32,756 bases of DNA from CAIOTO01 sp040389165 (GCA_040389165.1 JAZKAK010000016.1:1-32756); one strand, 5' to 3'; shown: positions 7,655 through 16,303, numbered from the stretch's first letter. The notes: generated by a model not told the origin, from the letters alone. Program-made: numbers and translations.

Positions 7655-8513
7655 GAGTCGCGGCTCCATTTGGCATCACATGTGCGAGTAATTCAGCGAT
7701 TGTCTGTTTCATTTTAGAACGATGAATGACCATGTCAACCATACCATGCGCAAGTAAGTATTCAGCTTTTTGGAATCCTTCGGGTAATTTCTGACGAATT
7801 GTTTCTTCAATGACACGTGCGCCTGCAAAACCAATAAGGCAGCCGGGCTCGGCAATCGATATATCACCAAGCATCGCAAAGGACGCTGTTACGCCGCCTG
7901 TTGTTGGATCAGTGAGTAATGTAATGTAGGGTAGGCCGGCTTCTTTTACGCGCTGTACGGCAATAATTGTGCGTGGCATTTGCATGAGTGACAATATACC
8001 TTCTTGCATACGCGCACCACCCGAGGCAGACACAACAACAAGGGGTGAATTGGACTTGACGGCGTAATCAGAAGCCGTAATTAATGCCTCGCCAGCAGCT
8101 AGCCCCATAGACCCGCCCATGAAATTAAAATCAAAAGCGGCAATGACTGTTGGAATGCGGCTGATTTGCCCATAGGCAACAAGAACCGAGTCTGTGCGAT
8201 TTGTTTTATGTCGGTATTCTTTTAAACGATCTACGTAACGTTTTGAATCTTTGAATTTCAAAGGATCAGAAATAACTTTTGGAACCTCGAGCAATGTGTA
8301 GCTTTGTTCATCAAATAAAGATTCCAAACGGTTAATCACATCGATACGCATATGATGTTGGCAATGATGGCAAACAAATAGATTTTCTTGTAAATCGCGA
8401 TGAAATAGCATGTGTTCGCAATTTGGGCACTTTGTCCATAAATTGTCGGGGATATCATTCCGCTGAATCAATGCTTGGATTTTAGGTTTAACAAAGTTTG
8501 TAAGCCAATTCAT
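7629..8513 (-). CDS. accD: Acetyl-CoA carboxylase carboxyltransferase subunit beta
   Basis: Beta subunit of the carboxyltransferase that transfers CO2 from biotin carrier to acetyl-CoA, the first step of fatty acid synthesis; the partner AccA is not in this window. Residues 27-52 form the zinc ribbon, with Cys at 29, 32, 48 and 51. The crotonase-like domain follows with FDFNFMGGSMGLAAGEA, VVVSASGGARMQEG, LLTDPTTGGVTAS and IGFAGARVIEETI. At 294 residues the length is normal. folC overlaps its 3' end. In many relatives trpA precedes accD; here no trp gene is upstream, only a palindromic repeat and the rpsA terminator. Confidence 0.96.
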   Translation of the reverse strand: MNWLTNFVKPKIQALIQRNDIPDNLWTKCPNCEHMLFHRDLQENLFVCHHCQHHMRIDVINRLESLFDEQSYTLLEVPKVISDPLKFKDSKRYVDRLKEYRHKTNRTDSVLVAYGQISRIPTVIAAFDFNFMGGSMGLAAGEALITASDYAVKSNSPLVVVSASGGARMQEGILSLMQMPRTIIAVQRVKEAGLPYITLLTDPTTGGVTASFAMLGDISIAEPGCLIGFAGARVIEETIRQKLPEGFQKAEYLLAHGMVDMVIHRSKMKQTIAELLAHVMPNGAATHGQLTRSS

Positions 8514-8569
8514 ATTTTTTCTCGTCGTTAAGTGGTATGGCTATTTCTGATGATTTTGCGCAGAATCCC

Positions 8570-8647
8570 CGTCATCACGAGGAAGCTTTAGCTTCTGTGG
8601 TGATCCAGGCGGTTCTGGATGGCCACGCCCTCGGGCTCGCCATGACG
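8570..8647. repeat. Palindromic repeat element of about 78 bp
   Basis: Outer ends CGTCAT and ATGACG are inverted. Inside are two perfect short hairpins, GAAGCT/AGCTTC and ATCCAG/CTGGAT, followed by a CACGCCCTCGGGCTCGC segment. This is the layout of dispersed intergenic palindromic repeats common in alphaproteobacterial and other intracellular genomes. It sits just upstream of accD, between that gene and the rpsA terminator. No flanking target duplication is visible. Confidence 0.65.
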
Positions 8648-8731
8648 GCAAATGTGAATACGAAAAATGGTCGAGAATGAGCATGTATCCAGTTATTATC
8701 TGATTTATACCCTAAAGGTACCTGTATGTGC

Positions 8732-8760
8732 AAAAGAAAAAGGGACGAATGAACGTCCCT
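8732..8760 (-). terminator. Rho-independent terminator of rpsA
   Basis: Read on the minus strand, a perfect 7-bp stem (AGGGACG/CGTCCCT at 8741-8747 and 8754-8760) with a 6-base loop is followed by a T-rich run (8732-8740). It lies about 60 bases beyond the rpsA stop. Confidence 0.8.
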
Positions 8761-8779
8761 CTTAAGTAAATATATTATT

Positions 8780-8807
8780 TCCCCGGGTCAAGCCCGAGAA
8801 TGACAAC
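8780..8807. repeat. Fragment of a GTCAT-type palindromic repeat
   Basis: The segment CCCCGGGTCAAGCCCGAGA followed by ATGACA forms a hairpin (CGGG/CCCG) and resembles the repeat half seen at 32589-32617. It lies between the rpsA stop codon and its terminator, so it is part of the rpsA 3' untranslated region. Confidence 0.45.
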
Positions 8808-8818
8808 AAGATCAGATA

Positions 8819-10513
8819 TTATGCGCCTGCTTTTTTCTTCATAGCAGCGCCCAAGATATCGCCAAGGCTTGCTCCGCTATCAGATGAACCATACTCAGCA
8901 AGAACTTGCTTTTCTTCATCCATTTCACGGGCCTTGATTGACATATTTACGCGGCGTGTTGATTTGTCGACGGACAAAACTTTTGCGTCGATTTTCTCAC
9001 CAATCGCAAAACGATCAGGGCGTTGTAAGTCACGATCACGTGATAAGTCAGCTTTTTTAATTGTACCAACAGAACCGCCTTCAATTTCGACATCGATTCC
9101 TTTGTCAGAAATATGGCTTACTGTACCAGTTACAATAGCGCCCTTTTTAAAGGTTGCTGCTGCAGACTCAATTGGGTCACTTGTAAGTTGCTTAACACCA
9201 AGGCTAATACGTTCCTTTTCAGGATCAACATCAAGAACTTTAACTGTGATCAATGAATTCTTGGTGTGCTCTTTTACAGCTTCTTCACCTGGTTTATCCC
9301 ATGATAAATCAGATAAGTGAATCATACCGTCAAGTGCATCGCTTACGCCAACAAACAGACCAAATTCGGTTATGTTCTTAATCGTTCCTTCGAGTACGCT
9401 ACCAATTGGATGTACATCGAGGAATTGCTTCCATGGATTTTCTGTTCCTTGCTTTAGGCCAAGGCTAATACGACGTTTTGCCGGATCAACTTCAAGAACA
9501 ACCACGTCAACTTCTTGATCAATAGAAACGATTTTGTTTGGATGTACGTTTTTCTTTGTCCAGCTCATCTCGGTTACGTAAATTAAACCTTCGATATTGC
9601 CTTCAAGTTCAACAAATGCGCCGTAATCAGCAATGCTTGTGATCTTACCTTTGAGGCGTGTACCTGGAGCAAATGTATCTTCTTTGCCTTTCCATGGATC
9701 TTCTTCAAGCTGTTTCATGCCAAGGCTGATACGTTGTGTTTCTTTATTGAAACGAATTACCATAACTTTAACAGTTTCACCAAGTTTCAATACGTCTGCT
9801 GGGTGATTGATGCGACGCCATGAAATATCAGTAACGTGCAATAGTCCGTCAACGCCACCCAAATCGATAAATGCACCGTAGTCTGTGATGTTCTTAACGA
9901 TACCATCAAGGACTTGATTTTCTTGTAATTGTGCTACCAATTCCGTACGTGCTTCTGCGCGTGATTCTTCAAGAACTGAACGACGAGATACAACGATATT
10001 GCTACGGCTCTTGTCCATTTTAAGAATTTTGAATGGTTGTACCAAATTCATCAATGGTCCAACATCGCGTACTGGACGAACATCAACTTGACTGCCTGGT
10101 AAGAAAGCAACAGCGCCGTTCAAATCAACAGCAAAACCACCTTTGACTTTGCCAAAGATAACGCCATTTACAAGTGTGCCAATTTCAGATGCTCTTTCAA
10201 GCTCCATCCAAGCAGCTTCACGACGTGCTTTTTCAACGCTAAGTGCAGCATCGCCATTGCGATCTTCAATGCGCTCAACGAATACGTCAATGGTATCGCC
10301 AACTTTAACTTCTTCGCCTAATCCGCGTGCATTAATTTCTTTTAGCGGTACGCGGCCTTCTGATTTCAAGCCAACATCGATAATAGCAATATCTTTTTGG
10401 ATAGCAACGATACGACCTTTGACTACTTTTCCTTCAAAGGACATTTGTCCTGACATTGAACTTTCTAAAAGTTCAGCAAAGCTTTCTGGTTTGGATGATT
10501 GGTTTAATTCCAT
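8819..10513 (-). CDS. rpsA: 30S ribosomal protein S1
   Basis: mRNA-binding ribosomal protein S1. Six S1 RNA-binding domains are recognisable in its 564 residues, at roughly 28-96, 112-178, 199-267, 284-353, 371-441 and 458-528; domains 3 to 5 carry the best motifs (ITDYGAFIDL, IADYGAFVEL, ITEFGLFVGV, each followed by H/Y-x-[ST]-[DE]-[ILM]-SW). The length equals normal proteobacterial S1. AAGGA sits 6-7 bases upstream of the ATG. It has its own promoter and terminator; the cmk gene often found upstream in proteobacteria is absent here. Confidence 0.97.
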   Translation of the reverse strand: MELNQSSKPESFAELLESSMSGQMSFEGKVVKGRIVAIQKDIAIIDVGLKSEGRVPLKEINARGLGEEVKVGDTIDVFVERIEDRNGDAALSVEKARREAAWMELERASEIGTLVNGVIFGKVKGGFAVDLNGAVAFLPGSQVDVRPVRDVGPLMNLVQPFKILKMDKSRSNIVVSRRSVLEESRAEARTELVAQLQENQVLDGIVKNITDYGAFIDLGGVDGLLHVTDISWRRINHPADVLKLGETVKVMVIRFNKETQRISLGMKQLEEDPWKGKEDTFAPGTRLKGKITSIADYGAFVELEGNIEGLIYVTEMSWTKKNVHPNKIVSIDQEVDVVVLEVDPAKRRISLGLKQGTENPWKQFLDVHPIGSVLEGTIKNITEFGLFVGVSDALDGMIHLSDLSWDKPGEEAVKEHTKNSLITVKVLDVDPEKERISLGVKQLTSDPIESAAATFKKGAIVTGTVSHISDKGIDVEIEGGSVGTIKKADLSRDRDLQRPDRFAIGEKIDAKVLSVDKSTRRVNMSIKAREMDEEKQVLAEYGSSDSGASLGDILGAAMKKKAGA

Positions 10514-10579
10514 GTAATTTCCTTAATATGGCTTTTTTTATGTCACGCCCGACGGGGTTAGAGGATACAATTAAGCGAT

Positions 10580-10608
10580 AGTATGACGGAGAAACAAGCG
10601 AAAATCAA
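10580..10608 (-). promoter_or_regulatory. Probable promoter of rpsA
   Basis: On the minus strand TTGATT (10608-10603) and CATACT (10585-10580) are spaced by 17 bases, about 65 bases upstream of the S1 start codon. Pattern-based. Confidence 0.5.
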
Positions 10609-10641
10609 TTGAAAAAGACAAAGAAAACAGTGTTTTTAATG

Positions 10642-10701
10642 CAGAAAAAACAGAAACGTGCTCGAAGCACATGATTTCTAATCACAATACTTCAAGCACG
10701 T
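10642..10701 (-). terminator. Terminator of the secreted Ala/Thr-rich gene
   Basis: A 12-bp stem (10656-10667 with 10690-10701, ACGTGCTTGAAG against CTTCGAGCACGT on the minus strand, one G-U pair) with an inner TGATT/AATCA pairing is followed on the minus strand by a T-rich tract (10642-10655). It lies 28 bases past the stop of the gene ending at 10729 and separates it from rpsA. Confidence 0.75.
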
Positions 10702-10728
10702 CAATAAGCTATTTAGATTCAATGAATA

Positions 10729-11313
10729 CTATGAATTAGTTGCTGAAGGCGTTGGTGGAGTTATAAGCGAGTTAACCAATGGCTCTACAACTGGCTCTAG
10801 TGTATTAACGATTGTAGTACCCTTTGTAATATCAGCATTTACTTCAGTAATAATTTTAGCTGTAGCTGCACTAGGAGCAACTATCGTCGCTGTGGCCTCA
10901 GCGGCTGTAACGGCACTAGTGATGCTATCAGAAGTTATAACAGTTCCTGCGCCGGTAACAACAGCTTGAGCTTTGTTTAAATCAGCAACTACAGCAGTAT
11001 TTCCGTCTAATGCCGCTATAGTTGTTGCGATATTAAGGACAGCTGTTGCATCTGCTTCAATTGTTGGAGCCGCAGCCTTTACTTTATCAAATGCAGTAAT
11101 TACCTTTTGCCAAGCATCATGGAACTCTGTTGGTAATTTCTGAAAAAATGACTCTAATTCGTACGAAAGACTCGCATGAGCATGCGCTGCAACGAGATGT
11201 GTAGCAGGAGTAAGCGTGGCAGGCTCAATTGGAGTAGTAGAAGCGAAAACCTGACTAGTACTCGTGCCAACTAAGGCTGTGAACATAATTGCTTTACATG
11301 TAGATTTTAACAT
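10729..11313 (-). CDS. Secreted Ala/Thr-rich hypothetical protein
   Basis: Not recognised. The 194-residue product starts with a typical signal peptide (basic start, hydrophobic core, cleavage likely after VFA near residue 24). The mature part has a short helical segment (LSYELESFFQKLPTEFHDAW, about 49-68) followed by a long, low-complexity stretch dominated by Ala, Thr, Val and Ile with regularly spaced short helices, and ends in a Pro/Ser/Thr tail. It lacks transmembrane segments after the signal, cysteines in the mature chain and any enzymatic motif. GGAG lies about 10 bases upstream of the ATG. Its own terminator follows, so it appears monocistronic. A periplasmic or surface role is a guess from the signal peptide only. 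Confidence 0.7.
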   Translation of the reverse strand: MLKSTCKAIMFTALVGTSTSQVFASTTPIEPATLTPATHLVAAHAHASLSYELESFFQKLPTEFHDAWQKVITAFDKVKAAAPTIEADATAVLNIATTIAALDGNTAVVADLNKAQAVVTGAGTVITSDSITSAVTAAEATATIVAPSAATAKIITEVNADITKGTTIVNTLEPVVEPLVNSLITPPTPSATNS

Positions 11314-11542
11314 AAATTTAGATCTCCATTTAAATGTGGCATCATTGCCATTTTTTAATGTAGCTCATAAGAATTAATAAATTATTAAAACAATCAAATC
11401 GATAAATGTAAAATAAACATACAATTTTATTAAAATAATTATTATAATGTAATATTACTGTGTTTTTAATTTGCTTTGATCTTGCTTATTTTTAACTTTT
11501 TTTGATACAATTGCTACACATATCAAAGGGACTTAAAACAAC

Positions 11543-12322
11543 ATGGCAACACATAACGTAAAACTTGATACACAGAGTAATTTTACTAAATTCAGACAAT
11601 CACGTGCATGGATGGAAACAAAGGGATTTTTTAATGCATTTGTTGTGGCAATGATTATTCGCACATTTCTTTTTCAGCCATTTAGCATTCCATCCGGATC
11701 AATGTATCCAACACTAATGGTTGGCGATTTTTTGTTCGTCAATAAATATTGCTATGGATACTGCAATCATACATTCCCGTTCGCGCCTCATCTTATGGAA
11801 AATCGTATTGTATCAACCGAGCCAAAGCAAGGCGACGTAGTTGTATTTAATAATCCCAAGGATGAAGGAAAAGATTATATTAAGCGTTTAATTGGCAAGC
11901 CTGGTGATCGCATTCAGATGAAACAAGGTATTTTGCATGTTAATGATGTACCTGTAAAGCTTGAAAAGATCGACGATTATCACATGGTCGATGAAGAGGG
12001 GCACTTTTTGGTAATGCCGCGTTACATGGAGACATTGCCAAATGGTGTACGTCACCCGATCCTAAAGGGACATCCTATGGGTGAAGGGCGTCTTGATAAT
12101 ACAGAGGAATTTGTCGTGCCTGCCGGTCATTATTTTATGATGGGCGATAACCGCGATAATTCGCTGGATAGCCGTGTGGCGGAGGCAGTTGGTTTTGTTC
12201 CTGAAAAGAATCTTATAGGCCGAGCTGAGATTCTATTTTTCTCAACTTCAGCAAAATGGTATCAACCGTGGAATTGGCCGTTTGCATTAAGATATGAACG
12301 GCTGTTGAATTTTATTCGATAG
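11543..12322 (+). CDS. lepB: Signal peptidase I
   Basis: Membrane-bound serine protease that removes signal peptides of exported proteins. One N-terminal membrane segment (about residues 29-44) is followed by the catalytic box IPSGSMYPTLMVGD with nucleophile S53, the general-base Lys in DYIKRLIGKPGD (K114) and the C-terminal box MMGDNRDNSLDSR (199-211). The 259-residue length is typical of alphaproteobacteria. AAAGGGA precedes the ATG. In relatives lepB usually sits between acpS and rnc; neither is nearby, so this is another isolated housekeeping gene. It is convergent with topA. Confidence 0.96.
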   Translation: MATHNVKLDTQSNFTKFRQSRAWMETKGFFNAFVVAMIIRTFLFQPFSIPSGSMYPTLMVGDFLFVNKYCYGYCNHTFPFAPHLMENRIVSTEPKQGDVVVFNNPKDEGKDYIKRLIGKPGDRIQMKQGILHVNDVPVKLEKIDDYHMVDEEGHFLVMPRYMETLPNGVRHPILKGHPMGEGRLDNTEEFVVPAGHYFMMGDNRDNSLDSRVAEAVGFVPEKNLIGRAEILFFSTSAKWYQPWNWPFALRYERLLNFIR

Positions 12323-12343
12323 AAATAGTTTGAATGCGCCTGT

Positions 12344-12417
12344 TGTCATCTTTGCTCGGCTGGAATCCAGAAAAAGTATCTTTAAACAATCTGGATCCAC
12401 GCCGAGCAAAGATGACA
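12344..12417. repeat. Palindromic repeat with perfect 17-bp arms
   Basis: TGTCATCTTTGCTCGGC at 12344-12360 is exactly complementary to 12401-12417. An inner TGGAATCCAG/CTGGATCCA pair (12361-12370 and 12391-12399) continues the stem with one bulge, leaving a loop of about 20 bases. It fills the gap between convergent lepB and topA, where its RNA hairpin could help end transcription from both sides, although neither strand has a T tract. Confidence 0.75.
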
Positions 12418-12446
12418 GCCAGAAGAAGCGTGTGTATATACTATTG

Positions 12447-14981
12447 TTACTTCTTTGCAGTAACCTTCTTTATAGGTGTTTTCTTAACTGCAGCCTTTTT
12501 TGCAGGTGCTTTTTTAGCAACTGTTTTCTTGGCGGTAACATTTTCTTCACCTTCAATAGCGCTGGCTTTTGCCGTCTTAACAGGCTTACCTTTACCCGCT
12601 GCACGTGGTGGCCTTGCAAGCTTTTTTGTGATCAAATCAACGGCTTCCTCAACAGTCACTGCCAAGAAATCCATTGCTTTTGGAATCGATGCAAAAATAT
12701 CCCCAAACTTTACATATGGGCCGAATTTTCCATACCCGACGCTGATCGTGCCGCCTTCAGGATGCACGCCAATCACCTTTGGCAATTCGGCTAATTGCAT
12801 CGCGAGCTCTAGTGTCGCATCAGCTGGTGCAACTGTTGGTGGTAATGATACGCGCTTTGGCTTAGGCGCTTTAGGTTCCTTAGGCTTTGCTGTTGATTTA
12901 CGTTTTGGTTTTGCATCAGGGTCAATCACCGGTTCTGGCTTTGGTATTATGCCTTGCCATTCAAAATAAAATCCATATGGGCCACGTTTTAAAAGAATAG
13001 GTATGCCATTATTTGGATCATTTCCTATTTCACGCGTTTCATCAACACCATCGCCATTTTGATCGTCCGAACCGACGAGTGGACGGGTATGACGGCATTC
13101 AGGATAATTTGAACACCCAACAAAAGCACCAAACTTACTTAGTTTTAAGTTCATTGTTCCTGTTTTGCATGCAGGGCATGTGCGGTCTCCGTCAGCTGTG
13201 CCGTGGAATAGGAAATGCGCCAAGTCTGCTTCAAGTGTGTCAATGACTTCTGAAATAGTTAATGGTGTCGTTGCTTCAACATTCTTTTTAAAGTCCACCC
13301 AAAAGGCGGTCATTATTGCTTTCCATGATTTCGTGCCGGCAGAGATTTCGTCAAGTTCTTCCTCTAATTGCGCAGTAAAATCGTATTCTACATATTTTGG
13401 AAAATAGTGCGTTAAAAAGGACGTTACGATACGGCCACGATCTTCGGGAATAAACTGACGTTTTTCAAGACGTACATATTGCCTATCTTGTAGTGTTTGA
13501 ATCAGGGAAGCATAGGTTGATGGACGGCCAATCCCTAGTTCTTCTAGTTTTTTTACCAATGTTGCTTCAGAAAAACGTGGTGGAGGCTGTGTAAAATGTT
13601 GATTTGGTATCACATCTTTAAGATCAACCGGTTGATTTTCGGTAAACTTGGGCAAGGTGCGTGCATTTTCATCATCAGAGGGTTCATCCACGCCTTCTTG
13701 ATAAAGTCGTAAGAAGCCATCAAATACTTGCGTTGAACCTGTTGCACGGAATATATTTTTCGCCGTAGAATCAGCGAAATCAACACTCACTTGGTCAAAC
13801 AAGGCTGTTTCCATTTGGCTTGCAAGGGCACGTTTCCAAATTAATTCATACAGTTTTCGTTGTTGTTCATCAAGATATGGCGCGACCTCATCAGGTGTTA
13901 ATGTGAAGCGTGTTGGCCTGATACATTCGTGTGCTTCTTGTGCGTTTTTTGCTTTTGTTTTGTACGCACGTGGAGACGCCGGTACATAAGCATCGCCGAA
14001 TTTCTCACTCAAGAACTGACGCGCCTCGGCGATTGCTTCACCCGCCATGTTTGTGCTGTCAGTACGCATATACGAAATAAGACCCTGCGTTTCGCCGCCA
14101 ATATCAATACCTTCATACAAACGCTGTGCAACCTGCATGGTGCGACTTGCGCCAAATCCTAATTTGCGTGAAGCTTCTTGTTGAAGTGTAGATGTGATGA
14201 ATGGTGCGGCAGGGTTGCGCTTAACCTGTTTTTTCTCGATCGATTTGACTGCATACGATAATGTATTAAGTTGATTAACAACAGCCGTTGCGTGCGCCTC
14301 GGTCGTAATAGTAAATTTCTCAACTTTCTCTCCATTAACATAGCTCAGACGTGCTTCGAATCCAGTTTTGTTTGTTTCAAATGCACCTGTAACAGACCAG
14401 TATTCCTGACTATTGAAGCGCTCAATTTCTTCTTCACGATCCACCACAATACGAAGTGCCACTGATTGCACACGCCCAGCAGAGCGTGCTCCAGGCAGCT
14501 TTCGCCACAGAACCGGGGACAGAGTGAATCCAACAAGATAATCAAGCGCACGACGTGCTAGATAAGCTTCTACCAGCTCATCATTCACAGGGCGTGGATG
14601 TTCTAACGAAGCCTGAACAGCTTTTTTGGTGATTTCATGAAAGACAATGCGATGGACTTCGGTGTTTTTTAATAAATTAGCATCGTTTAATACTTGATTA
14701 ACGTGCCAAGAAATGGCTTCACCTTCTCTATCAGGGTCGGTCGCTAGATAAAGAGTGTCAGCGCCTTTTAAGGCCTTTTTTATCGCATCTACATGCTTTT
14801 TAGAACGGTCATCCATTTCCCAGAGCATAGAAAATTCATCGTCTGGATTGACGGACCCATTCTTAGAAGGCAAGTCACGTATATGACCATAGCTTGCTAA
14901 AACCGTATAATCACTACCTAAGTATTTATTGATGGTTTTTGCTTTTGCGGGCGATTCAACGACGACGACGCTACGGGACAA
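12447..14981 (-). CDS. topA: DNA topoisomerase I
   Basis: Type IA topoisomerase relaxing negative supercoils. The N-terminal Toprim domain has VVVVESPAKAKTINKYLG (5-22) and acidic DPDREGE (82-88); the catalytic tyrosine is Y304 in LISYMRTDST. One Cys4 zinc ribbon (CPACKTG ... CSNYPEC) is followed by C-terminal topoisomerase repeats (GPYGFYF; GYGKFGPYVKFG) and a Lys/Ala-rich tail reminiscent of histone-like tails. I place the start at a TTG (14981) because AGAAGG lies 8 bases upstream and it gives the family N-terminus; the frame continues upstream to an ATG at 15044 and a GTG at 14990, both without a suitable binding site. About 844 residues. In many alphaproteobacteria dprA precedes topA; here only non-coding DNA does. 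Confidence 0.95.
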   Translation of the reverse strand: MSRSVVVVESPAKAKTINKYLGSDYTVLASYGHIRDLPSKNGSVNPDDEFSMLWEMDDRSKKHVDAIKKALKGADTLYLATDPDREGEAISWHVNQVLNDANLLKNTEVHRIVFHEITKKAVQASLEHPRPVNDELVEAYLARRALDYLVGFTLSPVLWRKLPGARSAGRVQSVALRIVVDREEEIERFNSQEYWSVTGAFETNKTGFEARLSYVNGEKVEKFTITTEAHATAVVNQLNTLSYAVKSIEKKQVKRNPAAPFITSTLQQEASRKLGFGASRTMQVAQRLYEGIDIGGETQGLISYMRTDSTNMAGEAIAEARQFLSEKFGDAYVPASPRAYKTKAKNAQEAHECIRPTRFTLTPDEVAPYLDEQQRKLYELIWKRALASQMETALFDQVSVDFADSTAKNIFRATGSTQVFDGFLRLYQEGVDEPSDDENARTLPKFTENQPVDLKDVIPNQHFTQPPPRFSEATLVKKLEELGIGRPSTYASLIQTLQDRQYVRLEKRQFIPEDRGRIVTSFLTHYFPKYVEYDFTAQLEEELDEISAGTKSWKAIMTAFWVDFKKNVEATTPLTISEVIDTLEADLAHFLFHGTADGDRTCPACKTGTMNLKLSKFGAFVGCSNYPECRHTRPLVGSDDQNGDGVDETREIGNDPNNGIPILLKRGPYGFYFEWQGIIPKPEPVIDPDAKPKRKSTAKPKEPKAPKPKRVSLPPTVAPADATLELAMQLAELPKVIGVHPEGGTISVGYGKFGPYVKFGDIFASIPKAMDFLAVTVEEAVDLITKKLARPPRAAGKGKPVKTAKASAIEGEENVTAKKTVAKKAPAKKAAVKKTPIKKVTAKK

Positions 14982-15060
14982 AACATGCACCTTCTTTTTT
15001 AAATGTATCTGTTGCTTGTACCAAATATAACAAAGGAATTGCAACTAAATTATTAAAAAA

Positions 15061-15102
15061 TGTATGATTCTTCAAAAAATTCAACCAACTGTGACTTTGA
15101 AA
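15061..15102 (+). repeat. Dispersed 42-bp repeat, copy A
   Basis: This segment, containing TTCTTCAAAAAA and the core AACCAACTGTGACTT, recurs in the same orientation at 17315-17356 with only a few differences. Neither copy is palindromic, unlike the other repeats here. Function unknown. Confidence 0.6.
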
Positions 15103-15215
15103 GGCACATGCTTATTCATGAAAATATGTAATCATTTATCTGATCATACATACCGACCACGTATTAAAATATTTTTGGATCTTTGGTGCTTACCCAATGA
15201 AGCATAAGAGATGCA

Positions 15216-15356
15216 GTGATTAAGGCTATCGTCCACGTAAAAATTGAACAGATCGTCTTGTCAAAAGATAGGCTAGGTAAAGCAACGGTTACTATTCACG
15301 GTGTTCTTCACATCGCGCGTAATGCCCTATGCAATCAGGAGGACCTATTTACCTGA
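15216..15356 (+). pseudogene. Possible coding remnant
   Basis: A 46-codon open stretch starting at a GTG reads like a soluble peptide (contains ATVTIHGVLHIARNAL) and ends at TGA 15354-15356. It has no convincing ribosome binding site, and a stop lies shortly upstream. I do not recognise a family. It may be a decayed gene end or chance. Confidence 0.15.
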
Positions 15357-15379
15357 TAAACATAGAGCAGACTTTTATG

Positions 15380-15679
15380 CTAATTTAAAATAGGTCCCTC
15401 CAAGGGGATATCTGGAAGGCGGCCTTTTAGAACACCCGTGTTTTGAGAAATATTTAATTCTAAGTTTTTAAGCTGACTTTCTATTGACGTGATACGTTCT
15501 TCCAGGTCTGACGATGAGTTGTTCGATTTTTCTTCTAATTTTTTAAATCTTTCCTCCATAACTATTTGTTTCTTATGTTCTTCTTCGCTTCCTTTCCACT
15601 TTTCTACGAGAATGGGGCCCAAAAGGCCTCCAAAAACGCCAATTGTAGCAGGAAGAATCACAGTTTTAAAATCAAACAT
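15380..15679 (-). CDS. Small membrane-anchored coiled-coil hypothetical protein
   Basis: Not recognised. The 99-residue protein has one N-terminal hydrophobic segment (about residues 7-25, rich in Gly and Pro) followed by a highly charged helix with heptad-like spacing (about 30-78, EERFKKLEEK, DLEERITSIESQLKNLEL) typical of a coiled coil, then a short tail. This looks like a small inner-membrane protein with a coiled-coil arm. A strong AAGGAGAT box lies 5 bases before the ATG, so the gene is very likely real. It precedes, on the same strand, the LEA-like gene at 15912-16220 and lipoprotein gene in the order lipoprotein, LEA-like, this gene, but the gaps (83 and 232 bases) leave operon status open. 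Confidence 0.65.
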   Translation of the reverse strand: MFDFKTVILPATIGVFGGLLGPILVEKWKGSEEEHKKQIVMEERFKKLEEKSNNSSSDLEERITSIESQLKNLELNISQNTGVLKGRLPDIPLEGPILN

Positions 15680-15911
15680 ATATTATCTCCTTAAATTTAT
15701 AGAATTTGTTACACACATCTTTCAGATCATTTTACGAAAAACAGCTGTTATTGATATATATCCGCCGTTGTTGTGAGAAAATTCACGCTTTCGTGACCCA
15801 ATTCATGTGCCCACGCCCTTTCAGGGCTCGCTGTGTCCGTAGAAGTTATTAAAATATTTTTCTTCGGCACTTAATATATCAAGTCATTTGGAAAGCTAAA
15901 AACTACTCCGC

Positions 15912-16220
15912 TCAATCCTCTTTCATCTTTTCATAAACGTCTTCAGCATGTTCTTTCCCTTCGATTGCTTTCGCCTTGGATTTGTGCTTCAAAGATTCAG
16001 CATGCTCCTTTGTTTGCGCCGCTTTGTCGTTTATTTTTTCCTTAACGTGAGCCGCTTTATCCTTTTCTTTATGTTTCAAAGCATCAGCATGTTCTTTTGT
16101 TTGATCAAATTTTTCCTTAGATTTATCCTTTGTAGTTTCAACGACGCTTTTATCTTTTAAATGCAAATTCTCTTCTATTTTATGAATCAAATTCTTTGCT
16201 TTTTCGTTTAATTTATCCAT
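15912..16220 (-). CDS. LEA-like lysine/glutamate-rich repeat protein
   Basis: A 102-residue, extremely hydrophilic, helix-forming protein without Cys or Trp and with almost no hydrophobic core. Residues 40-56 (QTKEHADALKHKEKDKA) and 69-85 (QTKEHAESLKHKSKAKA) are near-identical repeats with a 29-residue period; a third partial unit (GKEHAEDVYEKMK) starts at 88. Composition and amphipathic 11-residue-like periodicity resemble group 3 late-embryogenesis-abundant proteins, which protect membranes and proteins during desiccation or stress. That is an analogy, not a demonstrated family assignment. AAGGAAG is 7 bases before the ATG. No signal peptide, so cytosolic. Confidence 0.68.
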   Translation of the reverse strand: MDKLNEKAKNLIHKIEENLHLKDKSVVETTKDKSKEKFDQTKEHADALKHKEKDKAAHVKEKINDKAAQTKEHAESLKHKSKAKAIEGKEHAEDVYEKMKED

Positions 16221-16303
16221 GTTAATTCTTCCTTTTAAGTTTATATACTCAATTTATTTTTGTTCATTATGGTAAAATTAAATACATACTTATGTAGCAA
16301 TAT

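Larger units (their letters stand above)
14982..15379. other. Long intergenic stretch upstream of topA
   Basis: No convincing intact gene. It holds copy A of a 42-bp dispersed repeat (15061-15102), AT-rich sequence that could carry the topA promoter, a short open stretch at 15216-15356, and the left arm (GGACCTATTT, 15341-15350) of a 10-bp perfect inverted repeat whose right arm (15388-15397) is inside the end of the next minus-strand gene. Confidence 0.5.

Noticed and set aside
12330..12969. Plus-strand open frames of 154 and 211 codons after lepB
   Set aside because: They run antisense through the strongly supported topA 3' region and across a palindromic repeat.
15812..15835. Degenerate copy of the CACGCCC...GGGCTCGC repeat segment
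   Set aside because: Only a 20-odd-base resemblance to part of the 8570-8647 element with no outer ends; too weak to annotate as a repeat.
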